Below, piece by piece: positions 1 through 9,638 of a stretch of 64,000 nucleotides of DNA. The notes beneath the pieces were generated by a model that was not told the DNA's origin, did no database searches, and saw only the letters and a list, made by a program, of their open reading frames with translations. The number at the start of each line of letters is the position of its first letter. The first letter of the stretch is position 1. This stretch comes from Bacteroidota bacterium (GTDB lineage: Bacteria; Bacteroidota; Bacteroidia; Flavobacteriales; Flavobacteriaceae). The translations under genes were made by a program, and so were the position numbers. The stretch lies in the NCBI GenBank assembly GCA_018829465.1, contig JAHJTN010000017.1, positions 152,164 through 216,163 on the forward strand, read 5' to 3'.

Positions 1-966
1 TGTATTTATATGTTTTTGCAAGCGAAAAAAAGTGTCGTAGGCAACCGTATCGTCCACATGATAGTGCTTGAGTGATTTACAATTTCGCAGAAAACTTTTA
101 ATTTTTTTGGAAACCACCATTCCGCCAACGGTCAACAGGATTTCCGGACACAGTGCGTTGCGATCATCATCTGCGAGCGGTGCAATTAACTTGTCGATGC
201 TGTTGATGAAATGCGGGTGGTGCCAATTAGACGTAGTTTCCGTCAACACAATTAAATTGGAATCGTGGGCCAGCTTTTCTGTCACTTTCGGATTGATGCG
301 ATTGGGTGGCATAACGCCACACAGCAACATTTTACGTTTAGATTGTTGCCAATCGAGTAAAAAATGGTTAATATTTTCTAAGGGTTCTCGCCTATCAGAT
401 TTGTTGAGATGGACAAATGAAAAGTCTAGTTTTTTTTCCGTCAAGTTGTAGAGTGGCTCTTCAAGTGGAATGTTAACATGAACGGGCAAACTTTCTGTAA
501 AACAAGTTTTTATGGCATTTTCAATTTGTACTTTGTCAGATGAGAATTGATTTTCATTTCCTGTCAAGTTAGCTGTGTAACCTATATGATTGGCAAATAC
601 ATTTTCTTGTCGGATGGTTTGTCCGTCTCCAATATCTATAAAATGTTTTGGCCTGTCCGCAGATAGAATTAACAGCGGTATTCTGCTATAGTAAGCTTCT
701 GAAATGGCAGGATAGTAATTTAGCAAAGCCGAACCCGAAGTACAAACCAAGGCCACGGGCTTGCCGGTTTGTTGCGCCATTCCTAAGGCAAAAAAAGCGG
801 CAGCTCTTTCATCTACAATACTGAAGTTTAGGAAGTATGGGTTATTTGTAAATCCCAAGGTCAACGGTGCGTTTCGCGAACCCGGGGAGATGACTATTTT
901 AGAAATTTTGTAAAATTGACAAGCCGATGTGATGGCTTGAGCTAAAGGAATTTCAGAGTATTTCAT
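1..966 (-). CDS. menD: MenD, 2-succinyl-5-enolpyruvyl-6-hydroxy-3-cyclohexene-1-carboxylate synthase (partial, C-terminus off window)
   Basis: ThDP-dependent enzyme that joins isochorismate and 2-oxoglutarate in menaquinone synthesis, in the cytoplasm. I translated the minus strand from the ATG at 966; the frame stays open for 322 codons to the window edge, so the C-terminal part is missing here. It starts MKYSEIPLAQAITSACQ and carries the MenD signature ISPGSRNAPLTLG (about residues 26-38) and the ThDP-activating glutamate in VDERAAAFF (E53), followed by VCTSGSALLNYYPAISEAYY. A TATCTTTG promoter element lies only 7 bases upstream of the ATG. A second menaquinone gene, menC, is 42 kb away, so the pathway is dispersed. 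The family assignment is secure. Confidence 0.93.
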   Translation of the reverse strand, partial: MKYSEIPLAQAITSACQFYKISKIVISPGSRNAPLTLGFTNNPYFLNFSIVDERAAAFFALGMAQQTGKPVALVCTSGSALLNYYPAISEAYYSRIPLLILSADRPKHFIDIGDGQTIRQENVFANHIGYTANLTGNENQFSSDKVQIENAIKTCFTESLPVHVNIPLEEPLYNLTEKKLDFSFVHLNKSDRREPLENINHFLLDWQQSKRKMLLCGVMPPNRINPKVTEKLAHDSNLIVLTETTSNWHHPHFINSIDKLIAPLADDDRNALCPEILLTVGGMVVSKKIKSFLRNCKSLKHYHVDDTVAYDTFFRLQKHINT

Positions 967-973
967 ATCTACA

Positions 974-981
974 CAAAGATA
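974..981 (-). promoter_or_regulatory. Putative -7 box of menD
   Basis: On the minus strand this reads TATCTTTG, a full match to the Bacteroidota TAnnTTTG element. A weak TTTC lies about 18 bases upstream of it. The box ends only 7 bases before the menD ATG, so the transcript would be leaderless or nearly so. Inferred from sequence only. Confidence 0.4.
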
Positions 982-1067
982 CGGAAACAAAGGTTTTGAG
1001 AAATGCGTAGCCAACAAAAAAATACGCTTTATTCAGCACAAAACAGTTCCTGTTTGACTTTTAAGAA

Positions 1068-2195
1068 CTATGCTTTCAAAATTTGGGATAACTTTTGGTT
1101 AAACAAACGAACCTCTTCCGGTGTGCCAATACTGATGCGACACCAATCTGTAAAAGGCGGAAAAGGTCGTCCTACGAGTATGCCTTGTGCTTTGAATTGT
1201 TGGTTGAGCCAGTTGATGTCTTTTCCTGATTTAAAAAACACAAAATTGGTTTGCGAAGGAATATATGGGAGGTTCAGTTCGTCTAAATGTTTGTAAATAA
1301 TTTGCTTACCTCCTTTTATTTGCTGCAAACTAAAATTGTAAAATTCGGTATCTTCCATGGCTGTGCGTGCGGCAACAATCGCTGCAACATTAGTAAAAGC
1401 CACAATATTTGCTTTAATTTTCATTGCGATTTCCGGTTTGGCAACGAGGTAACCTATGCGGAGCCCGGCGAGTCCGTAAACTTTCGAAAAAGTACGAGAT
1501 ACAATTACATTCTTATCCGCTTTTACCAATGAAATCATGGATGGATAACCCGGGTCATCTATAAAATCGTAATAGGCTTCATCGCTAAAAACAATGGTTT
1601 TGGACGATACGGAACGGCAAAAGTCCACCAAGTCATTCTTGGGAACGATGGTGCCGGTCGGGTTGTTGGGGTTACATAGGAAAACGAGTTTTGTTTTATC
1701 AGAAACTCTTTTTTCAATTTCTTGCAAATCGTATTCGAGTTTTTCGTTTACCGGCACCCAATTGATGCTGGCACCCCATTTTTCGGCAAAATCCATCATA
1801 GCCAAAAAAGTGGGTTGCCCGGCTATGATTTCGCCTCCATTGGCAGCAAAGGTAAGCCCGGTAATGCGAAGGGCTTCTGTAGAACCCCCTGTAAGGACGA
1901 TATGATTGGGCGTGACGCCTTCTTTCTGTGCTAAAAGAGATACGAGTTCATCGCCGTACTGATAAGGATATCGGCAAGCGATATCAAAGTGATCTACAAT
2001 GGTTTGGCGTACTTTTTCTGACGGGCCGTAAGGATTTTCGTTTGAACTTAACCGGATCGGATTTTCGAACGGCCTAGGTCTGAATTTTTTCTTTTCTGCA
2101 GCCGAAAGGGTTTGTACAAATCCGAGGCCGGATACCAAGGCCAAACCACCGGTAAGTGAGGTTTGTCTGAGCCATTCACGTCTGTTGAGTGCCAT
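1068..2195 (-). CDS. Tat-exported HisC-like PLP aminotransferase
   Basis: Fold-type I PLP aminotransferase of the histidinol-phosphate aminotransferase-like group, 375 residues. Visible are NPNNPTG, SDEAYYDF and the PLP-lysine motif SRTFSKVYGLAGLRIGY. The N-terminus is a twin-arginine type signal: NRREWLRQ, then a hydrophobic stretch (TGGLALVSGLGFV) and an Ala-rich end before EKKK. The enzyme therefore probably acts in the periplasm with its cofactor already bound, unlike biosynthetic HisC. No histidine-biosynthesis genes flank it: menD lies downstream and folD upstream, with a 212-bp gap to folD. The substrate cannot be told from sequence; aromatic or other amino acids are possible. The aminotransferase call is secure, the export inference fairly good. 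Confidence 0.88.
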   Translation of the reverse strand: MALNRREWLRQTSLTGGLALVSGLGFVQTLSAAEKKKFRPRPFENPIRLSSNENPYGPSEKVRQTIVDHFDIACRYPYQYGDELVSLLAQKEGVTPNHIVLTGGSTEALRITGLTFAANGGEIIAGQPTFLAMMDFAEKWGASINWVPVNEKLEYDLQEIEKRVSDKTKLVFLCNPNNPTGTIVPKNDLVDFCRSVSSKTIVFSDEAYYDFIDDPGYPSMISLVKADKNVIVSRTFSKVYGLAGLRIGYLVAKPEIAMKIKANIVAFTNVAAIVAARTAMEDTEFYNFSLQQIKGGKQIIYKHLDELNLPYIPSQTNFVFFKSGKDINWLNQQFKAQGILVGRPFPPFTDWCRISIGTPEEVRLFNQKLSQILKA

Positions 2196-2407
2196 AGTTA
2201 TTTGATTTGTAGATTTTTAAACTACTCAAAAATATTAAAAAAAGCCTAATCAACCCACATGAAAAGATTTTTTTATCGAATCCACAAAACCATTATAAAA
2301 AATGAATGCGAATAACGCTGTTTTTTGACATGCGATAAATATTACAAAAACGGATTTATTTTACCATAAAAATACAGGAGCTGATATGTACAATAGAAAT
2401 AACCGTG

Positions 2408-3298
2408 TTACATTTTGTGTTTCAGTAACTTTCGTTCCCGCGCCAAAAGCGTGTTTTTGAGCAACATGGCGATTGTCATCGGGCCTACACCGCCGGGCAC
2501 TGGCGTGATATAACTCGCCTTTTTGCTGACGTTTTCAAAATCGACATCGCCGGTGATGCGGTAGCCTTTGGGTGAATTTTCGTCAGCTACGCGCGTGATG
2601 CCGACATCGATGACCACCGCGTCGTCTTTCACCATTTCGGCCTTCAGGTAGTTAGGCACACCCAAGGCCGTAATGATGATATCAGCTTGGGTGGTAATTT
2701 GTGCAATGTTTTTGGTGTGGCTGTGTGTGAGGGTCACGGTAGAATTGCCCGGAAAGCCTTTTCTGCCCATCAGGATACTCATCGGTCTGCCCACAATGTG
2801 ACTTCTGCCAATCACAACGGTGTGTTTTCCTTTGGTTTCCACGTTATATCTTTCGAGTAGCTCTAAAATACCAAAGGGCGTAGCCGGGATAAAGGTGGTC
2901 ATGTCGAGTGCCATTTTCCCGAAATTCATCGGGTGAAAACCATCTACGTCCTTATCCGGATCGATGGCCATAATTACTTTTTGCGTATCAATTTGTTCCG
3001 GCAAAGGCAGTTGCACGATAAATCCGTCGATGTTGTCATCTTGGTTGAGTTCGTCAATTTTTTTGAGCAGTTCGGTTTCGCTGGTGGTGCTGGGCAGTTT
3101 GATGAGTGTAGACAAGAAACCCACGCGCTCGCAGGACTTTACTTTGCTACCCACGTAGGTGAGGCTGGCACCGTCGTTGCCCACTAAAATGGCCGCCAGG
3201 TGCGGGACTTTTTCGCTTTTGGCTTTCATCTGATTGACCGTTTCGGTAATCTCTTCTTTAATTTGTTCCGATATTTTTTTTCCGTCGAGTAGGATCAT
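2408..3298 (-). CDS. folD: FolD, methylenetetrahydrofolate dehydrogenase/cyclohydrolase
   Basis: Bifunctional cytoplasmic enzyme that interconverts 5,10-methylene-, 5,10-methenyl- and 10-formyl-tetrahydrofolate for one-carbon metabolism. At 296 residues it has the usual length. The cyclohydrolase/dehydrogenase site YVGSKVKSC is present with Tyr48 and Lys52 equivalent to the catalytic Tyr/Lys pair. The NADP-binding part shows VVIGRSHIVGRPMSILM, and the C-terminus has TPVPGGVGPMTIAMLL. The ATG at 3298 starts a canonical MILLDGKKISEQ N-terminus. It is a single gene with a 238-bp upstream gap. 10-formyl-THF made here is the donor for Fmt, encoded at 29.6 kb. Confidence 0.96.
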   Translation of the reverse strand: MILLDGKKISEQIKEEITETVNQMKAKSEKVPHLAAILVGNDGASLTYVGSKVKSCERVGFLSTLIKLPSTTSETELLKKIDELNQDDNIDGFIVQLPLPEQIDTQKVIMAIDPDKDVDGFHPMNFGKMALDMTTFIPATPFGILELLERYNVETKGKHTVVIGRSHIVGRPMSILMGRKGFPGNSTVTLTHSHTKNIAQITTQADIIITALGVPNYLKAEMVKDDAVVIDVGITRVADENSPKGYRITGDVDFENVSKKASYITPVPGGVGPMTIAMLLKNTLLARERKLLKHKM

Positions 3299-3536
3299 GC
3301 CGGTTTTTTTTGATTAACGTAATTTTCTTACAAAAATAAAATACTTGTCACTATAAACTCACACAAAGTCATATTTATGACATTTTAATTTTTTTTCAAT
3401 GTTTTTTGGTGTGGATTAACCTTCATTTGATGGATGAATAAAAAATTTGGATTTACACCAACGAATTGTTTTACTTTTACAAGGTTTGATTTATAAAATC
3501 TCCTAAAAACGCTTTTAAACTTTAAATAGTACAAAG

Positions 3537-4094
3537 ATGAGACTATGCTGGATTTGCCTTCTGATACCTTTAGCCCTGCATGGCTGTTTCCCCATCAAGC
3601 GAACTACAACTGCGGATTCCTTTGGTAAAGTTGAGGGAAACTACAAGAGCAAAGACGGTCAAAAAGACCAAGCTTTTATTTTTAAAGATTATCAACTACC
3701 CGATAAATTCGACACTTTTTTAAGAGAAAAATACCAACTCCAAAAACATCAAACCAGAGGATATATTCCGATAGAAATAAAAGGCACTCCATTTTTTTTG
3801 ATATACGACCGGTTTCAAGATGAAGATGTGTACCTAAATCTTTGGCCTATACTGCTTCAAAATGATGAGGAAGATACTCAAAGTCTCACCAAAGTTGTGA
3901 ATGACAAAGAAAATGACCTGTCTAGTGATTTAACCCTAACAAACACATTTGAATTTATAGCTATCAGAATTTATGATGGAGATTTTAACAATGCCTTGAT
4001 GCCCAAAAGCTTATTTGTCAATATAGCCAAGGATTACACCCAGCAACTTAAAGAAGAATACAAGCAGTATGTTTTAAAATCTAAGTCCTATTGA
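3537..4094 (+). CDS. Small lipoprotein of unknown function
   Basis: 185 residues beginning with a lipoprotein signal peptide (MRLCWICLLIPLALHGC), so it is probably lipidated at Cys17 and membrane anchored. The mature part is mixed charged and aromatic with no family motif I recognise. It has a Lys/Gln-rich C-terminal helix (KDYTQQLKEEYKQYVLKSKSY). It stands alone between divergent folD and the convergent GH13 gene. A near-match -7 element (TACTTTTA) lies about 65 bases upstream. I assign no function. Confidence 0.7.
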   Translation: MRLCWICLLIPLALHGCFPIKRTTTADSFGKVEGNYKSKDGQKDQAFIFKDYQLPDKFDTFLREKYQLQKHQTRGYIPIEIKGTPFFLIYDRFQDEDVYLNLWPILLQNDEEDTQSLTKVVNDKENDLSSDLTLTNTFEFIAIRIYDGDFNNALMPKSLFVNIAKDYTQQLKEEYKQYVLKSKSY

Positions 4095-4161
4095 GTACGG
4101 TTTTCATTCACCTTCAAAGAATGACTGTTATGTTTGTAGTTGATGGTTGTGATATAAAATT

Positions 4162-6030
4162 TTAAAGACATTCCTTCAAGATAAGACCCCATTTGCTTGA
4201 TACAACTATTTCGTCTTTGTTAAACACAGTATCCTCTAATAAGTCTGTAAGGCAATTTTTCTTCAAGTCGGGAATATCTACAACATAGTTATCGTCGCCA
4301 TTATTTATAACAACCATTATTTTTTGATTTTCATAATTTCGTTCAAAAATAACAATGCCATTTTCATCATCTGTAAACAATGTTTTGAAGGTGCCTAATT
4401 GTAATTCGGGAAACTTATTACGGATTGAAATAAGTTTTTTATAATGTTGAAATAAAGCGGTGTTTACTTCAACTTTGTCAGGCTCATGTGTAGTACCATC
4501 TGCATTAAATATTTCGTCTTCATATTCTAGGTCGTTCCAAATCATTGGTTTTCTGCTATCCGGATCGTTTCCGCCCCACATGCCAATTTCATCGCCATAA
4601 TAAATCATGGGTGCGCCCACATAGGTCATTTGCATAATGGCAAATAATTTTTGTAATGCTGTGTCATCTTCTTGAGGTTTTCGAGTGGAATAGTTGGTGT
4701 TGTTTGCGGCGATTGAAGCATTAAAATAGGTTCCCCAATCTCTAAAATTACCAATACCACGATTGCGATTTACAATATGCGATCCTATTCTATTGGAGTC
4801 ATGACTACCAAATAAGTTTTGCGACACATAGGCCACACCATCGGGATACAACTCTCGAAGTTCTTTTAATTTGCTTGTGTACTCGCTTGCAACTATGCGC
4901 GTTGAATCAGGATTAAAAAAGAATTCGGCCGATGCAAAGGCAAAATTATAGTTCATTTCGCCATCAAATTCATCGCCTTGCATATAGGGCTTTACTTTTT
5001 CAGGGCTGTCAACAATTTCAGCAGTCATATAGGCTTCCGGGTTAATTGATCTCACATGTTTTCGCCATTGTTTCCAAAAAGGATGCCCAATGCAAAAGGC
5101 GACATCTAATCTCCAACCATCAATACCATATTCAATTCCTTTATCCTGAGGATTCATCCATCTTTTCGTAGCATTAAAAATGTATTGCTTAGGTCCATCT
5201 ACAATTCCTGTACTGTCTTCTTTTAATTCAGGAAGTGATTTCACGCCAAACCATCCTTCATAATCAAACGTCGTTCCTTTTTCCTTATCATCCCACGATT
5301 TAATGATAAACCAGTCTTTATAAGGAGAGTTTTGTTGATTTTTTAAGACATCTTGAAAAGCAAAACTGTTGTAACCTAAATGATTAAATACGCCATCAAA
5401 AATGATTTTCATGCCTCGGTTATGGGCTTCTTCTATTAATTGTAACGCCAATTTATCGGCACTTGTCCAAACCCAAGTTGTAGGGTCTAACGGGTTTTCT
5501 GTGGCGATTAACTTTCTGTCACCATCCGGATCGGGGCCAAAATTAGGGTCAATATGGTGATAGCTTTCTGCGTCATACTTATGCAACGATGGCGATGTAA
5601 AAACCGGGTTTAAATAAATGGCTGTAATGCCCAAATCTTCAAGATAATCCAACTTATTAATAATGCCTTGCAGGTCTCCGCCGTAACGCCTTCTTAACAA
5701 ATGTTTCCATAATTCCGGTTCTCCATTTGCTTTTTCATAATCTTGTAGTTGATACCAATCACTACCCCAAGGATGAAGGTTCCATTGTGTGGGTAGCTCC
5801 CTAGGGTCGGCACCTTTTAAATCTTCTATTGTAGGATTATTGAAGGGATCGCCATCACGAAATCTTTCTGGAAATACCTGATACCAAACTACCGTTTTTG
5901 CCCATTGTGGTACAAACTCACTGTTTTCCAACGTGGCTGTAGGCACATTTTTTGGCTGATTGCATCCTATGAAAATAACACAAAACAGAATAGATAACAG
6001 ATTGATTATGTTGCTGAGAGAATACTTCAT
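4162..6030 (-). CDS. GH13 alpha-amylase-family lipoprotein (cyclomaltodextrinase/neopullulanase-like)
   Basis: Glycoside hydrolase family 13 enzyme predicted to cleave alpha-glucans at the cell envelope. The four GH13 regions are visible: IFDGVFNHLG, GIDGWRLDVAF with the nucleophile Asp, YMTAEIVDSPE with the acid/base Glu, and LFGSHDSNRIGS. An N-terminal stretch NPTIEDLKGADP..WGSDWYQLQDYEK precedes the barrel entry RRRYGGDLQGIINKLDYLEDLGI. I start at the ATG at 6030 because it gives a lipoprotein signal (MKYSLSNIINLLSILFCVIFIGC); the frame can extend to a GTG at 6069 but those 13 residues would spoil the signal. It sits alone, and a second GH13 lipoprotein lies at 61.9-63.3 kb. No SusCD pair is nearby. 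Confidence 0.9.
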   Translation of the reverse strand: MKYSLSNIINLLSILFCVIFIGCNQPKNVPTATLENSEFVPQWAKTVVWYQVFPERFRDGDPFNNPTIEDLKGADPRELPTQWNLHPWGSDWYQLQDYEKANGEPELWKHLLRRRYGGDLQGIINKLDYLEDLGITAIYLNPVFTSPSLHKYDAESYHHIDPNFGPDPDGDRKLIATENPLDPTTWVWTSADKLALQLIEEAHNRGMKIIFDGVFNHLGYNSFAFQDVLKNQQNSPYKDWFIIKSWDDKEKGTTFDYEGWFGVKSLPELKEDSTGIVDGPKQYIFNATKRWMNPQDKGIEYGIDGWRLDVAFCIGHPFWKQWRKHVRSINPEAYMTAEIVDSPEKVKPYMQGDEFDGEMNYNFAFASAEFFFNPDSTRIVASEYTSKLKELRELYPDGVAYVSQNLFGSHDSNRIGSHIVNRNRGIGNFRDWGTYFNASIAANNTNYSTRKPQEDDTALQKLFAIMQMTYVGAPMIYYGDEIGMWGGNDPDSRKPMIWNDLEYEDEIFNADGTTHEPDKVEVNTALFQHYKKLISIRNKFPELQLGTFKTLFTDDENGIVIFERNYENQKIMVVINNGDDNYVVDIPDLKKNCLTDLLEDTVFNKDEIVVSSKWGLILKECL

Positions 6031-6127
6031 TATTGGTGGTTTTAAGAATATGCATGGCGTTTGGCTCACGAGTTTGCCATGTTCAATTTATTTAGTTATA
6101 AAGATAATGGTTTTCATTTAAAAATAT

Positions 6128-6653
6128 CTAATTGATTAGAATGCAAGGCACATAATTCAAAAATTTGAGCCACTTCATAAAGAAACAGCTCATATAAATG
6201 TTTAGCCTTTCTTTTTTTGTGACCAATTGATACACACAAGGAATCACAATCGAATTCAAAAGTGTTGCAGTGAGTAAACCGCCCAAAATAACCACAGCCA
6301 TCGGGCTTTGTATTTCGTTTCCGGGTTCACCTCCTTATTAATGCCGACGGAATTAATGCCAAACCTGTGGTGAAAGCGGTCATTAAAATAGGGTTTAATC
6401 TATCCAATTCGCCTAATTTAATTAGGTTGATAACGGTTTTGCCTTCTTTTTGTAAATCTTCATAACGAGAGACCAACAGAATACCGTTTCTGGTGGCAAT
6501 GCCAAACAAGCTGATAAAACTAATGGTAGTGGCAATGCTCACAATCCCTGAAGTAAAGTAGATAATCAGAATTCCACCTATTAACGCCAAGGGTAGATCT
6601 ATCAAAACTACAAATGCCAATTTTACATTTTTAAATTCGTAAAACAACAACAC
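6128..6653 (-). pseudogene. Remnant of a CusA/CzcA-type RND efflux permease (C-terminal part, frameshifted)
   Basis: The minus strand encodes the end of a heavy-metal-type RND pump: VVLIDLPLALIGG, FISLFGIATRNGILLVSRY and LNPILMTAFTTGLALIPSAL, typical of transmembrane helices near the C-terminus. The frame stops just after IPSALIRR at about 6327. The family's next motif continues in another frame with [21 protein letters not shown] and [11 protein letters not shown], ending at 6128. Four extra bases (ATAA) at the junction would explain the shift. About 850 N-terminal residues are absent; the homology begins abruptly near 6656 beside a stop. No partner genes of a tripartite pump remain. It is a decayed pump gene. 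Confidence 0.8.
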
Positions 6654-6721
6654 TTAGATTCAACTAATAATTACCACTAAAACACACCCCTTTTACCCTA
6701 AACTTCTCAGAGTCCTACCGC

Positions 6722-9577
6722 CTACTTCACCTCCCATTTCTCCTCCGAAATTTGTCCGTTTTGAGAAATACGCACGGTATATTTTCCTTTCGGTAAATAG
6801 TATTTTCCATTTTTGGCAGCGGTTGGTTTAAAATCTTTCTGCTTTTTCTGAATCGCTTTGAGCAAGGTTTCGTCGATGGTCAAATCGTTTTCCGCATAAT
6901 TGAATCCGCGTACAGCCGTTCCCGAGTTTTGTTGCAACACATTTCCCTTTTCATCAGCAATGCTGAGTTGATAGGCTCCGGCATTCGCTGTAAAAAAAGT
7001 AAAAGTTGTTTTGGGTTCAAAAGCAGGTCGCCACGTACTAAAAGAATTTCCCCAACGCGGCGAAAAACGAACATCTTCTGGCTTAAAAAGTTTTAAAATT
7101 GGTGATGATTTTTCTTGTGCCAAAACTTGTAAATTCGCAATACTCGTTTTATAAAGCGAACGCCCGTGTGTGCCGATAACCAGGTCGTTTGCTTCCGGGT
7201 GAACGACCAAATCGTGTACGGCCACTTTCGGCAAACCTTCCGAAAACAACTCCCAACTGCCGCCCCGGTCAAAACTCACATACACGCTGTCATCCGTCCC
7301 TACATATAGCAAACCGGCCACTTTCGAGTCTTCCTTGATGACATTGACCGGCGACAAAGGCAGGTTGCTGCTGATGTTTTTCCAAGTTTTACCAAAATCT
7401 TCACTCACATAAACGTAGGGTGTAAAATCGTCCCAACGATAACCGTTCAGGCTCACATAAACCCTTTCTTTTTTGTGCGCTGAAGCCACCACGCGCGACA
7501 CCCACAAGTCTTTGGGGAAGTTTGAGGATATGTTTTCCCAACTGCCGCCGCCGTTGCGCGTGACCTGCACCAAACCGTCGTCGGTACCGGCATAAATCAG
7601 CCCAAACTGAAACGGGGATTCCGAAATGGCAGTCAGCGTCCCGTAAGCTACGTTGCCGGGCTTGCCGCCTTGTGTCAAATCGGGGGAAATGGACTCCCAT
7701 GTATCGCCTTTGTCTAACGAGCGGTGCAAATGATTGGAGCCGAAATACAAAATATCTTGGTTGTGGGGCGACAACAGTATGGGTGTTTGCCAATTGAACC
7801 TGTATGGCGATTCGCCCAATCCGTGCTGCGGTGTGATTCTTTCCGTTTTGCCTTTTGCCAAATCCAACCTAAAATAATTGCCGAATTGAAACCCGGTATA
7901 GACGATGTTTGCATTTCTACTGTCAATCTGTACCTGCATGCCATCGCCGCCCATGATTTCCTTGTACGGATATTCACCGTCGGCCTGCCAACTTTTAGAA
8001 GCGCGATAGGTATTGGCACCTTTCCAAACGCCATTGTCCTGCAAACCGCCATAAACATTGTAGGGTTTTTGGTTGTCCACATTAATATAGTAGAATTGCC
8101 CCACAGCCGGGTCGTTGGCTTTGAGCCAGTTTTGGCCGTCGTCGTAGGTGATGTTCACCCCGCCATCGTTGCCGTTGACCAAATGCCCCGGTAAATTAGG
8201 ATCTATCCAAAGCGCGTGGTGGTCGGCGTGTACATTTTCTTTGTCGATAGACTTAAAGGTTTTGCCGCCATCTTCCGATTTGATGAGTGGCACACCACTG
8301 AGATATATCTGTTTGACGTCCTTCGTGTTGACGTTGATTTGGGCAAAATAATAGCCGTAGGAATAAAACAGATCATCGATGTAGCCTTCATGTGTTTTCT
8401 TCCAGGTTTTCCCACCGTCATCCGTGCGATAGACTTCAGCTCCTATGACCGGCGTGTCAAACAACTGCGCGTTGGCATCTTCGAGATATTTTGCCAAATC
8501 GATGGGTTTCACGCTACCATCACGAACGAGTTGCTTCACGTTTTCGGCGCGGTATTTTTCCTGAAAACCGTTGTTTTTCAAATAATCGTTGAGTTTTTTG
8601 TTGTCTAAATTTAAAAAGGCTTCGACATCCATTGTTTTAAAATCATCTTTGGAAAGCGCGTCGGTTTTGGGTTTTTCCGTGGTTTCAGGCCGGTGAAATT
8701 GGCTGTCGTGTACCGCATAAACCGTGTTTTCATCAAAGACTGCCAAGCCAATCCTGCCTACACCTTTTCCGGTTGGGAAGCCGCTTTCTGCAGTTGTCAG
8801 CAAAACCCAAGTGTCTCCGCCATTTGTGCTTTTATAAATACCTGAACCTGCGCCACTACCGTCAAAATTCCACGCTTTGCGGTCTTTTTGCCAAGCGGCG
8901 GCATATTGAACCTGAAAATTTCCGGGGGCAAAAGCCACATCAATGATGCCTGTGTTTTCGTCTATAAACAAGGTTTTTTTCCAGGTTTTTCCGCCGTCTT
9001 TTGTTTTGAAAACGCCTCTTTCTGCGTTGGGTGAATACAGATGTCCGACTGCACCAATGACCACTTCATCCGGATTGTCCGGATTGATGATGATGCGCCC
9101 GATGTGGTGCGAATCGGGCAAACCGACGTTTTCCCAGGTTTTTCCGTGGTCTGTACTTTTCAGGATGCCAATGCCGGCATAGGACGAACGCGAAGCATTG
9201 TTCTCGCCGGTGCCGACCCAAATCGTTCCATTTTTCCAATCTACGGCTATGTCGCCGATGTTTTGCGTAGGTGCATGGTCAAAAACAGATTCAAAGGTGG
9301 TACCGTTGTTGTGGGTAAACCACAAACCACCGGATGCATAGGCCACATAAAATTCGGTGGGTTTGTCGGGGTTGACATCCAAATCGACCACACGGCCGCT
9401 CATGATGTTTGGCCCAATGTTCTGAAAAGGGACGTTTTGCACAAGGGAATTTTTTGCCAGTATTTGTTTGTTTTCTAATGCTTTGAAAACTTCATCGGCG
9501 GGCGTGGCCGGTGTTTGTGCAATAAGATTTGCAACGGTAAAAAAACCGATAAGCAAACCGAAATAATGTTTATTCAT
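6722..9577 (-). CDS. Exported BNR/VPS10-type beta-propeller protein
   Basis: 951-residue secreted protein with a signal peptide (MNKHYFGLLIGFFTVANLIAQ). It is built of BNR/Asp-box repeats, seen as repeated forms of S-x-D-x-G-x-T-W: STDHGKTWENV, TKDGGKTWKKT, STNGGDTWVLL, TDDGGKTWKKT, SLDKGDTWESI, SEDFGKTWKNI and SFDRGGSWELF. Such multi-propeller proteins of Flavobacteriia are annotated as VPS10-domain or glycosyl-hydrolase-like proteins without proven activity. The C-terminus is a beta-rich domain (YYLPKGKYTVRISQNGQ) and no type IX sorting signal is obvious. It follows the APC permease by 61 bp on the same strand and may be the last gene of the receptor operon. Confidence 0.85.
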   Translation of the reverse strand: MNKHYFGLLIGFFTVANLIAQTPATPADEVFKALENKQILAKNSLVQNVPFQNIGPNIMSGRVVDLDVNPDKPTEFYVAYASGGLWFTHNNGTTFESVFDHAPTQNIGDIAVDWKNGTIWVGTGENNASRSSYAGIGILKSTDHGKTWENVGLPDSHHIGRIIINPDNPDEVVIGAVGHLYSPNAERGVFKTKDGGKTWKKTLFIDENTGIIDVAFAPGNFQVQYAAAWQKDRKAWNFDGSGAGSGIYKSTNGGDTWVLLTTAESGFPTGKGVGRIGLAVFDENTVYAVHDSQFHRPETTEKPKTDALSKDDFKTMDVEAFLNLDNKKLNDYLKNNGFQEKYRAENVKQLVRDGSVKPIDLAKYLEDANAQLFDTPVIGAEVYRTDDGGKTWKKTHEGYIDDLFYSYGYYFAQINVNTKDVKQIYLSGVPLIKSEDGGKTFKSIDKENVHADHHALWIDPNLPGHLVNGNDGGVNITYDDGQNWLKANDPAVGQFYYINVDNQKPYNVYGGLQDNGVWKGANTYRASKSWQADGEYPYKEIMGGDGMQVQIDSRNANIVYTGFQFGNYFRLDLAKGKTERITPQHGLGESPYRFNWQTPILLSPHNQDILYFGSNHLHRSLDKGDTWESISPDLTQGGKPGNVAYGTLTAISESPFQFGLIYAGTDDGLVQVTRNGGGSWENISSNFPKDLWVSRVVASAHKKERVYVSLNGYRWDDFTPYVYVSEDFGKTWKNISSNLPLSPVNVIKEDSKVAGLLYVGTDDSVYVSFDRGGSWELFSEGLPKVAVHDLVVHPEANDLVIGTHGRSLYKTSIANLQVLAQEKSSPILKLFKPEDVRFSPRWGNSFSTWRPAFEPKTTFTFFTANAGAYQLSIADEKGNVLQQNSGTAVRGFNYAENDLTIDETLLKAIQKKQKDFKPTAAKNGKYYLPKGKYTVRISQNGQISEEKWEVK

Positions 9578-9638
9578 GGGAAAGGTTTTAGCAGGGTTGG
9601 AAATGAAAGTCTAAAAATAAACAAAATCAGTTTAATTT

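Noticed and set aside
68..451. 127-codon plus-strand frame within menD
   Set aside because: Antisense shadow of the clear MenD reading frame on the minus strand.
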